Below are positions 10,301 through 19,422 of a stretch of 64,000 bases of DNA, piece by piece; the stretch's first letter is position 1; the number at the start of each line of letters is the position of its first letter. The stretch covers positions 1-64,000 of the forward strand of contig CAITUV010000012.1 of the NCBI GenBank assembly GCA_903895725.1, written 5' to 3'. The position numbers and the translations under genes were made by a program. Origin of the DNA: an uncultured Myxococcales bacterium (GTDB taxonomy: Bacteria; Myxococcota_A; UBA9042; CAIXZC01). Under the pieces are notes generated by a model that was not told where the DNA came from, did not search any database, and saw only the letters and a program-made list of their open reading frames with translations.

Positions 10301-13300
10301 ATCGGGGACGCCGTCGTTGTCGTCATCGTCGTCACAGACGTCGCCCATGGCATCCTGGTCATTGTCCTTCTGGTTGGGGTTGTAGTCCAGGATGCAGTTG
10401 TCAACGAGGTCGATACGGCCGTCGTTGTCGTCGTCCTGGTCGCACTTGTCCCCCTGTCCGTCCTTGTCCGTGTCCTTCTGGTCAACGTTGAAGATGTTCT
10501 GGCAGTTGTCCTGCTTGTTGGCCAGGCCATCGCCGTCGAGATCGTCATCGCACGTGTCCCCCAGGCCGTCATCATCGAGATCGACTTGAGTGGGATTGGA
10601 CATGGAAGGGCAGTTGTCCACGGGGTCTGCGATGGAATCGCCGTCGTCGTCCGGGTCGCAGGCATCGCCGATTCCGTCGAAGTCGATGTCGGCCTGGTCC
10701 TTGTTCCAGAGGTTGGGGCAATTGTCGAGGTTGTTGGCGGTGCCGTCACCGTCATGATCGTCGTCGCACGCATCGCCCAGCCCGTCGCCGTCCGAATCCA
10801 CCTGTGTGTTGTTGGGGGTGGTGGGACAATTGTCCTTTCCGTCGAGCTTGCCGTCGTTGTCGTCATCGAGGTCGCAGGCATCGCCCCAGGTATCGCCGTC
10901 GGTGTTGGTCTGCTCGGGGTTGGCGAGGACCGGGCAGTTGTCCTGAGCATCTGTGATTCCGTCGTCGTCGTCATCGTCGTCGCAGGCGTCGCCCTTGCCG
11001 TCCTTGTCCGAGTCCTTCTGGTCCAGATTCGGCGTGGCAGGGCAGTTGTCCCCCTGGTTGGGCACGCCATCGTTGTCCAGGTCGGTTTCGCACGCGTTAC
11101 CCTTGCCATCACCGTCGGAATCCAACTGGTCGGCGTTGGGCACAATCTGGCAGTTGTCGTCGCCGTCGAGCACGCCGTCGTTGTCGTCATCGTCGTCGCA
11201 CGCATCGCCCGTCTTGTCGTCGTCGTGATTGGACTGGGACTGGTTGGCAACCGTGGCGCAGTTGTCGTTGGTGTCGGGCACCCCGTCGTTGTCGTCGTCC
11301 GGGTCGCACGCATCGCCCCAGGCATCGTTGTCGAGGTTGAACTGGCCGGGGTTGGCTGCCAACGGACAGTTGTCGAGATCATCCTTCTTGCCGTCGTTGT
11401 CGTCGTCGTCGTCGCACGCATCGCCCAGCCCGTCGTTGTCGGTATCGAGCTGGTCGCCGTTCTTGACGAGCAGGCAGTTGTCCTTGCCGTCGGGCGTGCC
11501 GTCGTTGTCGTCGTCGGTGTCGCAGGAGTCCCCTTCCCCGTCTCCGTCGGTATCGAGCTGCACGGTGTTCTTGATCAGGGGGCAGTTGTCGACCGTGTCC
11601 TGGATGCCGTCGCCGTCATCGTCCTTGTCGCAGGCATCACCGTCGCCGTCGGCGTCCGCGTCGTCCTGCCCTCCGTTGGCAATGGTCGGGCAGTTGTCCG
11701 ACTTGTCCTTGACGCCGTCGTTGTCGTCGTCGTCATCGCACGCGTCGCCCAGCCCGTCTCCGTCGAAATCATCCTGAAGCGGGTTGATCAGAGTCGGGCA
11801 GTTGTCGAGCGCATCCACGATGCCATCGTTGTCGTCATCGGGGTCACAGGCATCGCCCTTGCCGTCGAAGTCCGAATCGGCCTGGTCCGGGTTCGGGTGC
11901 ACGGGACAGTTGTCGAGCTCGTCGGGGACGCCGTCCGCATCGTCGTCATCGTCGCAGGCGTTGCCCGCGCCGTCACCGTCCGTGTCCTTCTGGTCCGCGT
12001 TGCCCGTCGACGGGCAGTTGTCCGCCTCATTGGCCACTTTGTCGCCGTCGAGATCGGGGTCACAGACATCCCCGGTACCGTCGAAGTCCGTGTCGGTCTG
12101 CATGGGGTTGAAGAGGTAGGCGCAGTTGTCCACCTCGTTCTTGAACTGGTCGCCGTCGATGTCCTCGTCGCAGGCGTTTCCCTTCCCGTCGCCGTCCATG
12201 TCGGCCTGGTCCGGGTTGTGGACGAGCGGGCAGTTGTCATCGTCGTCGAGCACCTGGTCTCCGTCCTTGTCGTTGGTGCACGCGTCGCCAAAGCCGTCGC
12301 CGTCCGTGTCCTTCTGGTCCGGGTTGATCGTGGAAGGGCAGTTGTCGAACGGGTCCATCACGCCGTCGTTGTCGTCGTCATCGTCGCACGCATCGCCCAG
12401 CGGATCCTTGTCGCTGTTGACCTGCGGCGGATTGGCCACGACGGGGCAGTTGTCGTCCTCGTCCCAGACGCCATCGTTGTCGTCGTCGTCGTCGCACGCA
12501 TCGCCCATGCCGTCCTGGTCCGAGTCCTTCTGGTCCGGGTTCTTGGTCAGCAAGCAGTTGTCGGCCTCATCGGGAACGCCGTCGTTGTCGTCGTCCGGGT
12601 CGCACACGTCCCCCTGCCCGTCCTGGTCCGCATTCTTCTGGTTCGGGTTCTCGACGAGAGGGCAGTTGTCCGCGATGTCGGGCAGGCCGTCGTCGTCATC
12701 GTCCTCGTCGATGCAGTCGGTCAGGCCGTCGCCGTCGGTGTCGAGCGTCCCTTCGTCGGTCTCCCCGTCGCAGTCGTTGTCCTTGCCGTCGCAGGTCTCG
12801 AGGTTGCCGGCGAACACGTCCTTGTCGAACGGATCGCAGTCCGCCTCGTCGGTCACCTGGTCGTTGTCGTCGTCGGGGTCGCACTCGTCGCCGATGAGGT
12901 CGCTGTCATGGTCGGCCTGCTCCGGGTTCGCGACGAGACTGCAGTTGTCCTGGTCGTCGGGGATCTGGTCATCGTCGTCGTCGTCGTCCACGCAGTTGGC
13001 GATGCCGTCCTCGTCCGAGTCCAGGCTCCCTTCATCGACCTCGCCGTCGCAGTTGTTGTCCGCCCCGTCGCAGATCTCGAGGGCCGGCTCCTTGGCCTCG
13101 CACCACCACTTGCCATCCTTGCAGACCTGCTGCCCGAAACACTCCCCGAGCTCGTTCTTGCTGCTGCACGACTCCGGTGGCACGTTGTCGTCCACGACGC
13201 CGTTGCAGTCGTCGTCCGAGAGGTTGCATTCCTCCTTCTTCGGGATCTGCGCATCGCAGTCCGAGAGGCCGTCCTCCTTGCACCAGCGGGTTCCGAAGCA

Positions 13301-13990
13301 CTGCCCGTCCCCGTTCTCCACGTAACAGGAGGTCTTGAGCCCCTGCTCGATGGCCTTGGCCGAGCACATGCACATTCCCGCTGCCGGGAGGCACTGGAAC
13401 TTGAGCGCTCCGCTCCCAATCCCGGTCTCCTGGCAGACATAGCCCTGGGGGCAGGAGGTGACGCCCGGCTCGCAGTGGCCGCCGCAGTAATGTCCTTCGG
13501 CCCCGAAGTCGAGACAGAACCCCTTGCCGTGCTCCAGGTTCGCACCGCACTCCTTGTCGTCGTTGCAGGGAAGACAGAGGCTCGCGTGGAAGGGCAGGCA
13601 GACGAAGACCGGATCCGGGGCTGTCTGAACCTGCTCGCACCCCCAGCCGTTGGGGCATTCCTCGACGCAGTTGAGGGTGCAGACCTTGCCCTCGTAGGAG
13701 TCGACACACCAGTTGCTCAGGCAGTCCGAGTCGGTCTGGCAGGGGCAGCCGAAGCCCCCCTCCTCCTGGCAGACGGGCCACACGATCTCGGCCTTCTGGT
13801 CACCGGGCAGAATGCCGTCGAGGTCCCCCCACAGGTCCCCGGCATCGTGCTTGATGACGACATCCCCGGGTCCGATGCCCTCGCCCCCGCCATCGCCCAG
13901 GTCGGTCTCGGTCACCTGCCCTGCTCCGGAGCAGGCAGCAAGAAAGGCCAGCGTCAATACCACCAGATTCCGGCCGGAATGCAATCGCAT
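4373..13990 (-). CDS. Giant TSP3/MopE-repeat lipoprotein (3205 residues)
   Basis: The start is the ATG at 13990 with GGAGG seven bases upstream. It opens a signal peptide ending in the lipobox LAAC, so the longer upstream frame is not needed. Residues about 50-320 are Cys-rich EGF/knottin-like segments. Residues about 327-1327 hold about 26 thrombospondin type-3 repeats of 36 residues (pattern DNCPxxxNPxQxDxDxDGxG). Residues about 1330-3000 hold about 25 MopE-like repeats of roughly 70 residues (GDCND, then EKCDGxDNDCDGxVDE, then YYxDxDxDGxG). The last 200 residues look like a PPC-type beta domain. TSP3 Asp side chains bind Ca2+ and MopE-type motifs are linked to metal binding; a calcium-stiffened surface fibre is my inference. 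A paralogue lies at 58121-62938. Confidence 0.92.
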   Translation of the reverse strand: MRLHSGRNLVVLTLAFLAACSGAGQVTETDLGDGGGEGIGPGDVVIKHDAGDLWGDLDGILPGDQKAEIVWPVCQEEGGFGCPCQTDSDCLSNWCVDSYEGKVCTLNCVEECPNGWGCEQVQTAPDPVFVCLPFHASLCLPCNDDKECGANLEHGKGFCLDFGAEGHYCGGHCEPGVTSCPQGYVCQETGIGSGALKFQCLPAAGMCMCSAKAIEQGLKTSCYVENGDGQCFGTRWCKEDGLSDCDAQIPKKEECNLSDDDCNGVVDDNVPPESCSSKNELGECFGQQVCKDGKWWCEAKEPALEICDGADNNCDGEVDEGSLDSDEDGIANCVDDDDDDDQIPDDQDNCSLVANPEQADHDSDLIGDECDPDDDNDQVTDEADCDPFDKDVFAGNLETCDGKDNDCDGETDEGTLDTDGDGLTDCIDEDDDDDGLPDIADNCPLVENPNQKNADQDGQGDVCDPDDDNDGVPDEADNCLLTKNPDQKDSDQDGMGDACDDDDDNDGVWDEDDNCPVVANPPQVNSDKDPLGDACDDDDDNDGVMDPFDNCPSTINPDQKDTDGDGFGDACTNDKDGDQVLDDDDNCPLVHNPDQADMDGDGKGNACDEDIDGDQFKNEVDNCAYLFNPMQTDTDFDGTGDVCDPDLDGDKVANEADNCPSTGNADQKDTDGDGAGNACDDDDDADGVPDELDNCPVHPNPDQADSDFDGKGDACDPDDDNDGIVDALDNCPTLINPLQDDFDGDGLGDACDDDDDNDGVKDKSDNCPTIANGGQDDADADGDGDACDKDDDGDGIQDTVDNCPLIKNTVQLDTDGDGEGDSCDTDDDNDGTPDGKDNCLLVKNGDQLDTDNDGLGDACDDDDDNDGKKDDLDNCPLAANPGQFNLDNDAWGDACDPDDDNDGVPDTNDNCATVANQSQSNHDDDKTGDACDDDDDNDGVLDGDDNCQIVPNADQLDSDGDGKGNACETDLDNDGVPNQGDNCPATPNLDQKDSDKDGKGDACDDDDDDDGITDAQDNCPVLANPEQTNTDGDTWGDACDLDDDNDGKLDGKDNCPTTPNNTQVDSDGDGLGDACDDDHDGDGTANNLDNCPNLWNKDQADIDFDGIGDACDPDDDGDSIADPVDNCPSMSNPTQVDLDDDGLGDTCDDDLDGDGLANKQDNCQNIFNVDQKDTDKDGQGDKCDQDDDNDGRIDLVDNCILDYNPNQKDNDQDAMGDVCDDDDDNDGVPDTLDNCPLTENLNQLDSDKDLQGNACDADDDGDLVPDVDDNCPLVPNATQVNSDNDSLGNSCDTDDDNDGFLDQFDNCPTVHNPDQADSNNDGIGNKCSQDADGDGDPDTTDCAPENAAIFHGALEKCDGLDNNCANGADEANAVGCATWWMDYDQDGAGALDDQKCLCGASGKYTAQTGGDCNDKNNQVNPQALEKCDGIDNDCDGVVDSEKAFGCTNYYADGDSDGFGAIGDMKCLCAAWQQYTAGSSGDCNDNNAAVSPAQQEKCNGIDDNCNGKSDEEGAQGCKSYYLDSDSDGFGLSQQGKCLCVSTPPYQAQLSGDCDDKSPQAYPGAQELCDGEDNDCDGKVDELGAVGCIKFFRDFDDDGFGLTNDFKCFCQAEGDYTTQLDGDCNDTNPNVSPAGTEKCNAEDDNCDGAVDEAGAWGCSFFYKDEDQDGYGNGLLSQCLCQAGAGYTVKNGDDCNDADVKSHPAALELCDNKDSNCNGIADDENAQGCKTYFADVDKDGYGQVGAGKCLCGPLGDYSTLQSGDCSDGLAQVYPGAVEKCNNLDDDCDGQLDEGSPGDCLSFFRDTDGDSYGNSNDSKCQCGPAGAYKAQVGGDCNDQNAAIFPAATEFCNGIDDNCDTKVDEAGAVGCKLFLKDDDGDGYGNNNDSKCLCAAQGKYTATTGGDCNDANAKISPVAGEVCNGLDDDCDNLTDEAGATGCETWFYDGDKDLFGDAALLKCLCQSEGFYTTKKMGDCDDGNELVNPSAKEVCNGADDDCDSQVDETGASGCTTYYLDSDKDGFGNSTLQQCTCKPSGDYTATKPGDCNDGNAQVNPAAAEKCNNFDDDCDTQVDEDGANGCSSFYKDADSDGFGLAADSKCLCAPAAPYKATVSGDCDDGNALIKPGAVESCNGKDDDCDSQIDEAGASGCTQFYRDSDADTYGDAADIKCLCMSSGAYTATIPGDCNDQSFAQNPDMQEKCDDIDNNCKNGVDEGCDKDDDGFCTASMTTVGNPTTCMFGGGDCNDNNELVNPAAVERCDDIDNNCKNAKDEGCDDDNDDWCDASMTTAGNPPVCPKGGNDCDDQNASLNPSKTEVCDNLDNDCDGNPDKGCDDDNDGYCDQVLPMVGTPDTCLFGGGDCNDGSAAVFPAASELCNGIDDNCNNQVDEGAPACSNFYLDNDADGYGVTTDKKCLCAPQGKYTANVGGDCADSDPLVNPVAAEKCNGKDDNCNGQSDEAGAQGCTTWYKDGDDDGYGAGNDSKCLCAAAPPYKVQQSGDCNDLVQSIHPNATEACNASDDDCDGVTDEAGAQGCQTLYKDIDGDGFGVAGDSQCLCTPTGNYKATVASDCNDASASVNPNATELCNGIDDNCNGQTDEGAPQCTTWYKDADADGYGITGDSKCMCVASGAYTATTGGDCNDGAAGAHPGATEVCNNVDDDCDGQIDEPGSQGCITYYKDGDGDGYGLLNDTACRCAPLAPYSATLSGDCNDSNGNVNPGAKEVCNAIDDDCDGNSNEEGSPGCTNFYRDNDGDAYGVTGDVKCYCSATGTYTAAVGGDCNDNGATTYPGAKELCDGLDNNCNGQVDEGAAGQCTTYYRDGDNDGYGLAADSQCLCAPAGNYKTTVTGDCNDGNAAIHPGATEFCNLADDDCDGTVDEEGATGCTWFYKDADNDGYGDQLAPKCLCAAVPPYSVKVGGDCQDSNAAVNPAAAEICDGTDNDCKGGTDSGCDDDNDDWCDAGISTVGKPPVCPYGGGDCNDTQAGMNPGAAEVCNAVDDNCSGQVDEGSAAVLCPLAHAQTKCTAGACQLVSCDATWHNLNELQADGCECQEDSFESTGDTCTDAYSIGTLSDSGETAFHLGNIVPGGDADWIRFKATDSADVSCDKLHVRVEFTSNPDGQFAFDVYRGGCNPADNLCFSSDLFEWFTDFYDADKGECPCSTLTNADPAGQAEPGAHLCADQGSDYFIRIFRVPGKAVGCAGYTLKVTNGTP

Positions 13991-14024
13991 GACAACCTCC
14001 CACGCGCACGCACGAACGCAGACA

Positions 14025-14053
14025 AGCCTAGCAGATCCAACTTGTAGGTTCAA
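14025..14053 (-). promoter_or_regulatory. Candidate promoter of the giant lipoprotein gene
   Basis: On the minus strand TTGAAC (14053-14048) and TAGGCT (14030-14025) are separated by 17 bp, about 35 bp before the ATG at 13990. TAG at the start of the -10 element recurs at 25852 and 35589 in this window, which supports the call. Confidence 0.5.
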
Positions 14054-14071
14054 TTGTGGGAAGAGACGCGA

Positions 14072-14545
14072 CTACTCGAAGCGGACCTCGATGACCTCGT
14101 ACTCCCGAACTCCTGCAGGGGCACGGAACTGCACGAAGTCGCCCTCCTTCTTGCCGATGATGGCCCGGGCCAGGGGGGAGGTGTAGGAGATCCGCCCGGC
14201 CTTGGGATCGGCCTCCTCTGTGCCGACGATCTGGTAGGTGACCTGCTCGTCACTCTCGCCGTCCTCCAGCACCACGGTAGCCCCGAAGACGACCTTGCTG
14301 CCTCCGAGCTTGGACGTGTCGATGACCTCGGCGCGGCCCAGGCGGTCTTCGAGGTCGCGGATCTGCGCCTCAACGATCCCCTGCTTCTCCCGGGCGGAGT
14401 GGTACTCGGCATTCTCGGACAAGTCGCCGTGGGCACGGGCCTCCTCGATGGCCCGCACGACCCCTGGCCGCTCGACCTCCTTCAGATGCTTGAGCCGTTC
14501 CCTCAACGCCCGCTCGCCGGCAATGGTCATCGGGATCTTTTCCAT
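14072..14545 (-). CDS. greA: Transcription elongation factor GreA
   Basis: 157 residues, the usual GreA length. The N-terminal coiled coil carries the family signature (MTIAGERALRERLKHL, then EEARAHGDLSENAEYHSARE, with the acidic Asp-Leu-Ser-Glu-Asn-Ala-Glu tip that enters the RNA polymerase secondary channel). The C-terminal FKBP-like domain ends in SPLARAIIGKKEGD. GreA stimulates transcript cleavage in backtracked RNA polymerase. GGAGG lies five bases before the ATG. It is 9 bp downstream of the HEAT-like gene on the same strand and is probably co-transcribed with it. Confidence 0.97.
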   Translation of the reverse strand: MEKIPMTIAGERALRERLKHLKEVERPGVVRAIEEARAHGDLSENAEYHSAREKQGIVEAQIRDLEDRLGRAEVIDTSKLGGSKVVFGATVVLEDGESDEQVTYQIVGTEEADPKAGRISYTSPLARAIIGKKEGDFVQFRAPAGVREYEVIEVRFE

Positions 14546-14554
14546 GCGACCCTC

Positions 14555-15322
14555 CTAGTACTTCCTCTGGATGACGCCCGTGTCATCGACAAAATAGGTC
14601 TCCGGCAACTTGCCGGCAAGCTCCTTCTTGTGCTTCTTGACCCGCCACTTCCGCTCCATCAGGAGGTCCATGATGAAGGTCTTGATGCGGGTGGTCTCCT
14701 GGTCGTCGAGCAGCCTCTCGATGATGGCATCCACGGCCGGCTGCTTCGAGTCGAACATGGACAGCCCGTCCACGGCCAGGAAGCGGATCTCCTCGTTGTC
14801 GTCCTTCGACAGGACGATGAGACGCTCCATCACCTGGTCGCTGTGATAGTCCCTGAGGCTCTGTACCAGGCTGTGCATGCGCTCCATGCTGCGCTCCCAA
14901 CGGTCGGTGATCCCGTCCAGAGCGGACAGCAGCGTGTCGACTGCGGCCTCCTCCCCCTCGATCTCGGTGAGCGCCTTGAGCGGCCAGTAGATGGCGGCTT
15001 CCTCGTTGATGAACTGCTTGAGCGAGGGCACGGCCCGGGCACCGAGGTCGAGCAGGATCTCGTACACCAGCGACTTCTCGTCTTCGTCGACGATGGAACC
15101 GTCGGTGACGTACGTGAACCGACCGAGGAGAGCCGTGACGGCCTCCTGCGTCCCCATCTGGGCCAGGAGTTGGATGACACGCTTGCGCTCCATGGTCTGA
15201 TGCCACTTGTTCATCAGCTTCTTGTGAAGCTTGGCGACATTCTTGTCCGTGAAGCGGGATTGGGCGGCGTCTCCGTCGTCCGCAGCATCCTTCTTGCGAG
15301 AAAACCAATCCAGAAAACCCAT
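14555..15322 (-). CDS. HEAT-repeat-like cytoplasmic protein
   Basis: 255 residues from the ATG at 15322, preceded by GGGGGAGGAG. The frame extends further upstream but without a start site of comparable quality. The N-terminus (GFLDWFSRKK) is followed by repeated helix pairs of HEAT type (for example RVIQLLAQMGTQEAVTALLG, IRFLAVDGLSMFDSKQPAVD). There is no signal peptide. Conserved proteins of this type accompany greA in some deltaproteobacterial genomes, but I cannot assign a function. HEAT arrays usually mediate protein-protein contacts. Confidence 0.8.
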   Translation of the reverse strand: MGFLDWFSRKKDAADDGDAAQSRFTDKNVAKLHKKLMNKWHQTMERKRVIQLLAQMGTQEAVTALLGRFTYVTDGSIVDEDEKSLVYEILLDLGARAVPSLKQFINEEAAIYWPLKALTEIEGEEAAVDTLLSALDGITDRWERSMERMHSLVQSLRDYHSDQVMERLIVLSKDDNEEIRFLAVDGLSMFDSKQPAVDAIIERLLDDQETTRIKTFIMDLLMERKWRVKKHKKELAGKLPETYFVDDTGVIQRKY

Positions 15323-15394
15323 CTCCTCCCCCTGTCCGGGACCGGGACGAAAGATAGCATCGACGGGGGGATGATGCAAGCCGCTCCTTTTCGC

Positions 15395-15423
15395 TTGACG
15401 CAGTGCGACGGCCCCGATAACCT
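15395..15423 (+). promoter_or_regulatory. Candidate promoter of the SCP2-like gene
   Basis: TTGACG (15395-15400) and TAACCT (15418-15423) are 17 bp apart, 46 bp upstream of the ATG at 15470, in the divergent gap with the HEAT-like gene. The -35 is good and the -10 is weak. Confidence 0.35.
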
Positions 15424-15469
15424 GACGCGGCATTGCGTTTTGGAGCCAACCAACCGACGGGGGTGACAC

Positions 15470-15919
15470 ATGGCAGTGGACTTCAAGAACTTGACGCTGG
15501 AAGACCTTCTCAAGGCACTTCCCCACCTGGTGGTCCCGGGCATGGAGGGGCGGTACGTGTACAACCTCGAGCTGGCCGAAGTGGACGGGGTCCGGGTCAA
15601 GGGACCGCAGTACCACGTGGCCATCGAGGGGGGCAAGATTCAGGCGGGTCCCGGCCACCTGAACGAAGAAGGGGCCACGCTGTTCACCGTGAACCAGGGG
15701 GGCGTCGACACGCTCATTGCGTTCCAGGTCTACGGACTGAAGGCTGCCACCGCTGCCATGATCATGGGCTACATCTTCGCCAGCAACATCAAGAAGGCCG
15801 AGATGTGGTTCCGCCTCCTGAAGATCGGACTGGACCCCACCCTGGAAGCCCTCAAGAAGGCCGGCATCGAGCCCGGCGATACCAATCTGGCCATCTACGG
15901 CGAGCTGATGGTCGGGTAG
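15470..15919 (+). CDS. SCP2 sterol-transfer-like small protein
   Basis: 149 residues, no signal peptide. GGGGGTGAC precedes the ATG. The mixed alpha/beta pattern (YHVAIEGGKIQAGPG, then TLFTVNQGGVDTLIAFQVYG, then a helix MIMGYIFASNIKKAEMWFRL) resembles the SCP2/sterol-carrier fold, where a conserved segment closes over a hydrophobic tunnel. No catalytic motif is visible. It is divergent from the HEAT/greA pair and sits upstream of tRNA-Phe. A lipid-binding role is a weak inference from fold resemblance; a plain hypothetical protein is equally defensible. Confidence 0.75.
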   Translation: MAVDFKNLTLEDLLKALPHLVVPGMEGRYVYNLELAEVDGVRVKGPQYHVAIEGGKIQAGPGHLNEEGATLFTVNQGGVDTLIAFQVYGLKAATAAMIMGYIFASNIKKAEMWFRLLKIGLDPTLEALKKAGIEPGDTNLAIYGELMVG

Positions 15920-15997
15920 GGCCCGCCTGCGATCTCTTCCGCTGCCGTTTTGCCGACGCACTCTGCGAACACGCCTCTGTGTGCCTTGCTTTTTGGC

Positions 15998-16028
15998 TTG
16001 ACTTCCGCAGCCTCATGGTTCATATACC
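15998..16028 (+). promoter_or_regulatory. Candidate promoter of tRNA-Phe
   Basis: TTGACT at 15998-16003 and TATACC at 16023-16028 lie upstream of the tRNA 5' end at 16047. The 19-bp spacer is longer than ideal; CATATA at 16021 would give 17 bp. Confidence 0.4.
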
Positions 16029-16046
16029 ACGTTTGTTTGACAGGAT

Positions 16047-16121
<75 letters not shown>

Positions 16122-16469
16122 GAAGGAAACCCGCATAGAATCAAGGTCCGGCTGCATTTCTGCCGCATCGCGCCGATTGGCTGCCTTTGCCTCGAATTGC
16201 CGCTTTTGAGCACCTTAGACGTAGCAAAAGACGTAGCAGGCAACCCGCCGGCCCCGGCAGGCGCCCCCCTCCCTTCCCCTGCTCTGCCCTCGACGGCGGA
16301 AACGGAAAGCCCCGGTCATCGGCGCGGACCTTGCCAGCGAGACGTAGCAGGGACGTAGCAGAGACGTAGCAGGATGCCCCAGGGGGGGCGATTGCAGCGC
16401 ATGAGGGGCCAGAGGTGGGCCGGGACGAATGCGCCCGCTCCCAGGCCGCTTCCGTTCGTCGGCCGCGGT
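16122..16469. repeat. Gene-free left end with five GACGTAGCA repeats (putative integrase arm sites)
   Basis: No gene is evident in these 348 bases. GACGTAGCA occurs five times in the same orientation: 16218-16226, 16230-16238, 16341-16349, 16352-16360 and 16363-16371. The spacing of the last three is 11 bp, about one helical turn. Related copies lie beside the other att site (21279-21299). Clustered direct repeats at both ends of an element match arm-type binding sites of tyrosine integrases or excisionase sites; this assignment is inferred. Confidence 0.7.
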
Positions 16470-17180
16470 TCAGGGGAGGATCGGCTCTCCCTCGTGTCCC
16501 CAGCCCGCGCACTTGGTGCGGTCGCCAACGTGGTTGGCCTTCACCTCCGATAGCAGCCAGTCGCACGAGTCGAAGTCAAGACAGGCCAGATAGTCGCACG
16601 GCTTGGACTTCCCATAACGGCCGCAGGGGTAGCCCTGAGCATCGTATTCAGTCTCGGTGTACTCCACGCCATACGCCGTTATCGGTGGGTTCCCGTCGCA
16701 CGTCGGGACCGGGGGCTGCGCCCCATGCTCATACATCTTCCAGCCCAGCCCCGGACATCCAGGCAAGTCGCCTAATCCCGCCCTCCCGACGTTGTACACC
16801 TCCCAGGCGCAGGTCGGTGGCTCCGGGCACAGCGTGTAGGCACACGGGATCTCCTCAGTCGGGCCAAAGCACGCGGTTGCGAATGTCTCCGGAGGACAAG
16901 GGACTTCCCCGAAGGAGGGAGCGTACTCGGCACAAGTGCGACTGCCGCATTGGACAGTCTGGAGGAAGTGCACTCCGAATGCGAATGCAGGAGGATCTCC
17001 GGTGCAGGGCTGGTCATCGTACCGGCTCTCCGGGCAAGCCCCGGCTTCCAGCCACTCGCAGTTCTCATCGTGCTTCACTCCGCCGAATCCTGTCTTGATG
17101 CTGCATTCGCTGGCGTCTGAGCACCCCACCGTCAACGCATAGACGAAGGCGATAGCGGCACGTCTCGCAGTCCCTGGCAT
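16470..17180 (-). CDS. Cys-rich lipoprotein, cargo of the integrative element
   Basis: 236 residues. A short N-terminal hydrophobic stretch ends in TVGC, a plausible lipobox (Cys20). The rest has more than 20 Cys and two related modules, each with a GDPPAFAFGVHF or GNPPITAYGVEY segment followed by a Cys-x-x-x-x pattern and a C-E-W or C-D-W motif. Such density suggests a disulphide-rich secreted domain. It is the last gene of the element, near the tRNA, a usual place for cargo. I do not recognise the family. Possible roles include surface exclusion or host-surface alteration, but nothing in the sequence proves either. Confidence 0.7.
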   Translation of the reverse strand: MPGTARRAAIAFVYALTVGCSDASECSIKTGFGGVKHDENCEWLEAGACPESRYDDQPCTGDPPAFAFGVHFLQTVQCGSRTCAEYAPSFGEVPCPPETFATACFGPTEEIPCAYTLCPEPPTCAWEVYNVGRAGLGDLPGCPGLGWKMYEHGAQPPVPTCDGNPPITAYGVEYTETEYDAQGYPCGRYGKSKPCDYLACLDFDSCDWLLSEVKANHVGDRTKCAGWGHEGEPILP

Positions 17181-17366
17181 GGCCCACCTCTCTCACGGTT
17201 GCGGTTGCCTCGTGCCCTGAGAGTAGCACGGGCAGTCGCGACGCTCCAACTGAATGTGCCGTCCGACCCACGGCCAGCTTGATCCGGAAAAACCGAAAAA
17301 TCCGGTGCGTGCCTTTGTCCACTTTCCTTCGGACCCGCCGGGGGTCCGCGGCCATGCAGGGGGGGG

Positions 17367-18041
17367 TTAGGCTGGCCGTCTCGCCGCCACGGCGTCACGA
17401 AGTTGTCTGACCAGGGCAGGCACCCACGTCTGCACCTGCGTGCACCCCTCGCACAGCACCTCGAATCGGTCCCGGGCTCCTGCCGGTCCCGCCTGGACCA
17501 TCGCCCGCCCGATTAGCCGCGTGCAGAGCAACAGAGCATACCATTGGTCAGAGTACCTGAAGCACGCCCGGTCGCTCGCATCAGGTTCGAGACCGTGAGG
17601 CCAACGATGGTCCCTGACCTCGACTTGCCCGTAGTCACCGAAGGCATCGCACATGTGCACGAACACCCCATCCCTCGTCATGGAGTCGGGAGGGAGGATG
17701 CCATTCGGGTCGGCTCCGCAGGAGTAGGCCTGCCAGAACTGGAGCAGGTCTGCCGGCATCCCACAGACGGGCACCGCAGCTTCCAGATCGGCAGCGCTCG
17801 CCCTGTCGAGTCTCGTCGCAAGTTCGACGGGCCGGGGTGCGAATTCGGGGCGTTCGGACAGGATGCGTTCGAGAGTTCCCCGGACGAACTTGTACGGGTG
17901 CCGCTTGCAGACCTTGATGTAGGCTTCAACCTCGAACTCATCGGGCCTCTTCCCCCAGTGAGCGAGGAACCCCCTGACCAGACTCTCCCACGGCACGCCA
18001 CTTCTCTGGCTATCGGCTGAAGCCTCCGGCTTCTGCAACAT
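17367..18041 (-). CDS. Putative helicase-loader-like protein of the element
   Basis: 224 residues. The ATG at 18041 lies one base beyond the stop of the replication-initiator-like gene, and its GGAGGG site sits inside that gene's 3' end, so the two are translationally coupled. The N-terminal 70 residues (FLAHWGKRPDEFEVEAYIKV, then ERPEFAPRPVELA) follow the pattern of small phage proteins placed after a replication initiator, where a helix-rich domain precedes a FxPxPxEL segment. The C-terminal half has six Cys/His/Trp-rich positions and no recognised motif. The position after an O-like gene suggests a lambda P-like role in loading DnaB; that is inference. Confidence 0.55.
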   Translation of the reverse strand: MLQKPEASADSQRSGVPWESLVRGFLAHWGKRPDEFEVEAYIKVCKRHPYKFVRGTLERILSERPEFAPRPVELATRLDRASAADLEAAVPVCGMPADLLQFWQAYSCGADPNGILPPDSMTRDGVFVHMCDAFGDYGQVEVRDHRWPHGLEPDASDRACFRYSDQWYALLLCTRLIGRAMVQAGPAGARDRFEVLCEGCTQVQTWVPALVRQLRDAVAARRPA

Positions 18042-18042
18042 G

Positions 18043-19074
18043 CTATCCCTCCAGATTGTACTCCGCCATTTCGCGCCGCCACGCAGCGTACTCCGCCGGG
18101 TCGAAGTCCTGTGCGACGTCCTCTTCCTCCAGTCGGTCGAGCGGCCCGCCCGGGCGCGATTTGTCCCCCTGAGAGTTCTTGATGAGCCAGGGCAGACGGG
18201 GACGCCAGACTTCGCGCCTGTCCGAAGCCTTCGGCTCCGGGCCAGCGTAGAAGGCGACGCGCGTCATGCGCTCGAACACCGCCTCCCAGTGCGAGAGCTC
18301 ACGCCTCTCCGGCTTCTCTCTGATGCGCCATTCCAACTCCGAGAGCGTAACCCCGGAGATTGTGCGGCACCTCTGAACGTGCACGCCAGTGAGCTGCTCG
18401 TGCCGCTCCCAAGCACGATTCCAACCCTCTGCAATGCCTTCGGCGATGGGGCCGAACTCCGCCTGTAGACGTTCGTCGTTGCTCGCTTGCGCCGATGAAT
18501 CCACCAAGCCAGGCGCACAGATCGCTGTTCGCTGCTCCTTGCAGGTCGCGTTGTCCTCGACGAAGCGGCGGGCGTGATTGTCCCCGTCGCTGTCGGATTC
18601 CTGATCGTGCTCCTGCTCGTGTTCCTGTTCCTTTGTATCTGGTAGGGTATCCGGTAGGGTAACGGCTACGGTGTCTGGTAGGGTATCCGGTAGGGTACGC
18701 CCCATGACGGCATCCACCACCCAACTCGGAGCCCAGCGGGCGGTCAGGTCCGCGGCAGCTCCCTTCGCGAACTTGTCGTTGCCGGCTTGCGTGGAGATCC
18801 ACCCGACAATCGCAACCCAACCATCCCGGTAGGCTATGAGCCCGCAGGCGGTCAACTGGTTCACGATGCGCACGAAGTCACTGGAGGGAATACCCATCTC
18901 GGCAGCCAGCCCGGCCCGAGATTCCCGCATTGCGCCGGCCGTCCCCAGGTGAGGATGAGTCAGGAGCGTGTGGAAAACTCCACGAGCATCGTACTCGACG
19001 CTCTGGCGCCCATTCCTCTCCCAGAACCCAACCGCGGACATGCGGTAACGCTCTTTCGACTTGGCGTTGCTCAT
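18043..19074 (-). CDS. Replication-initiator-like protein (winged helix) with internal iterons
   Basis: 343 residues. Residues about 10-100 look like a winged-helix DNA-binding domain (SRAGLAAEMGIPSSDFVRIV, then QLTACGLIAYRDGWVAIVGW), as in DnaD-like and phage O-like replication proteins. Residues about 126-145 are a repetitive TLPD linker encoded by four 12-bp direct repeats at 18638-18697. An acidic His/Glu/Asp tract follows, then a C-terminal helical domain. Iterons inside the initiator gene, between the DNA-binding and C-terminal domains, are the arrangement of the lambda O gene and ori. The neighbouring loader-like gene supports a replication role. No structural-gene homology can be checked here. 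Confidence 0.65.
   Translation of the reverse strand: MSNAKSKERYRMSAVGFWERNGRQSVEYDARGVFHTLLTHPHLGTAGAMRESRAGLAAEMGIPSSDFVRIVNQLTACGLIAYRDGWVAIVGWISTQAGNDKFAKGAAADLTARWAPSWVVDAVMGRTLPDTLPDTVAVTLPDTLPDTKEQEHEQEHDQESDSDGDNHARRFVEDNATCKEQRTAICAPGLVDSSAQASNDERLQAEFGPIAEGIAEGWNRAWERHEQLTGVHVQRCRTISGVTLSELEWRIREKPERRELSHWEAVFERMTRVAFYAGPEPKASDRREVWRPRLPWLIKNSQGDKSRPGGPLDRLEEEDVAQDFDPAEYAAWRREMAEYNLEG
18638..18697. repeat. Iterons: four 12-bp direct repeats inside the initiator-like gene
   Basis: TCTGGTAGGGTA (18638, 18674) and TCCGGTAGGGTA (18650, 18686) form two tandem pairs exactly 36 bp apart. They encode the TLPD repeats of the host gene. Short spaced direct repeats of this kind are replication-initiator binding sites in many plasmids and in lambda. 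I interpret this as the element's origin. Confidence 0.65.
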
Positions 19075-19090
19075 GGTCGGCCTCCCGCTG

Positions 19091-19318
19091 CTATACCATC
19101 CGCAGTTCTTCCGGGGCCGTCGCCTCGGTCATGTTCGACGCTATCAGCCGTGCAAGCTCGGACTCGGGAACCAGGCGCCGGCTTCCAAGGCGCACCGTCC
19201 GAAACCGGCCCTGCCGCGCCCAGCGGCCAAGGGTCCACCAACTCACCCCCAGGCGATCCGCCGCCTCCCGAATGTCCAAGAGCTTCCCGAAGTCCTTTGT
19301 CTCTGCGTTGCGTGTCAT
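19091..19318 (-). CDS. Excisionase-like HTH_17 (MerR-type) DNA-binding protein
   Basis: 75 residues from the ATG at 19318, chosen because GGAGG lies six bases upstream; the upstream in-frame ATGs overlap that site. The core LDIREAADRLGVSWWTLGRW, then GRFRTVRLGSRRLVPESEL, is a winged HTH of the excisionase/MerR type found in small recombination directionality factors. It lies between the integrase pair and the replication genes of the element, as expected for a directionality factor or copy-control regulator. Confidence 0.85.
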   Translation of the reverse strand: MTRNAETKDFGKLLDIREAADRLGVSWWTLGRWARQGRFRTVRLGSRRLVPESELARLIASNMTEATAPEELRMV

Positions 19319-19422
19319 AGCAACCTCCATCAACCGGGGACCATCCCCGGCACGGAGCGACTCAAACAGACTTCGGACAGGAAGACCCGGCGGTCAGTAA
19401 AGATCGTTATCAGCCGGCCGGA

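Noticed and set aside
3479..14047. Two very long plus-strand open frames (3479-7711 and 9572-14047) of 1410 and 1491 codons
   Set aside because: They lie opposite the TSP3/MopE gene and arise from its regular GAC/GAT-rich codons; their Val/Ala-rich products have no domain and no ribosome-binding site. The same holds for the long frames opposite the 54623-62938 genes.
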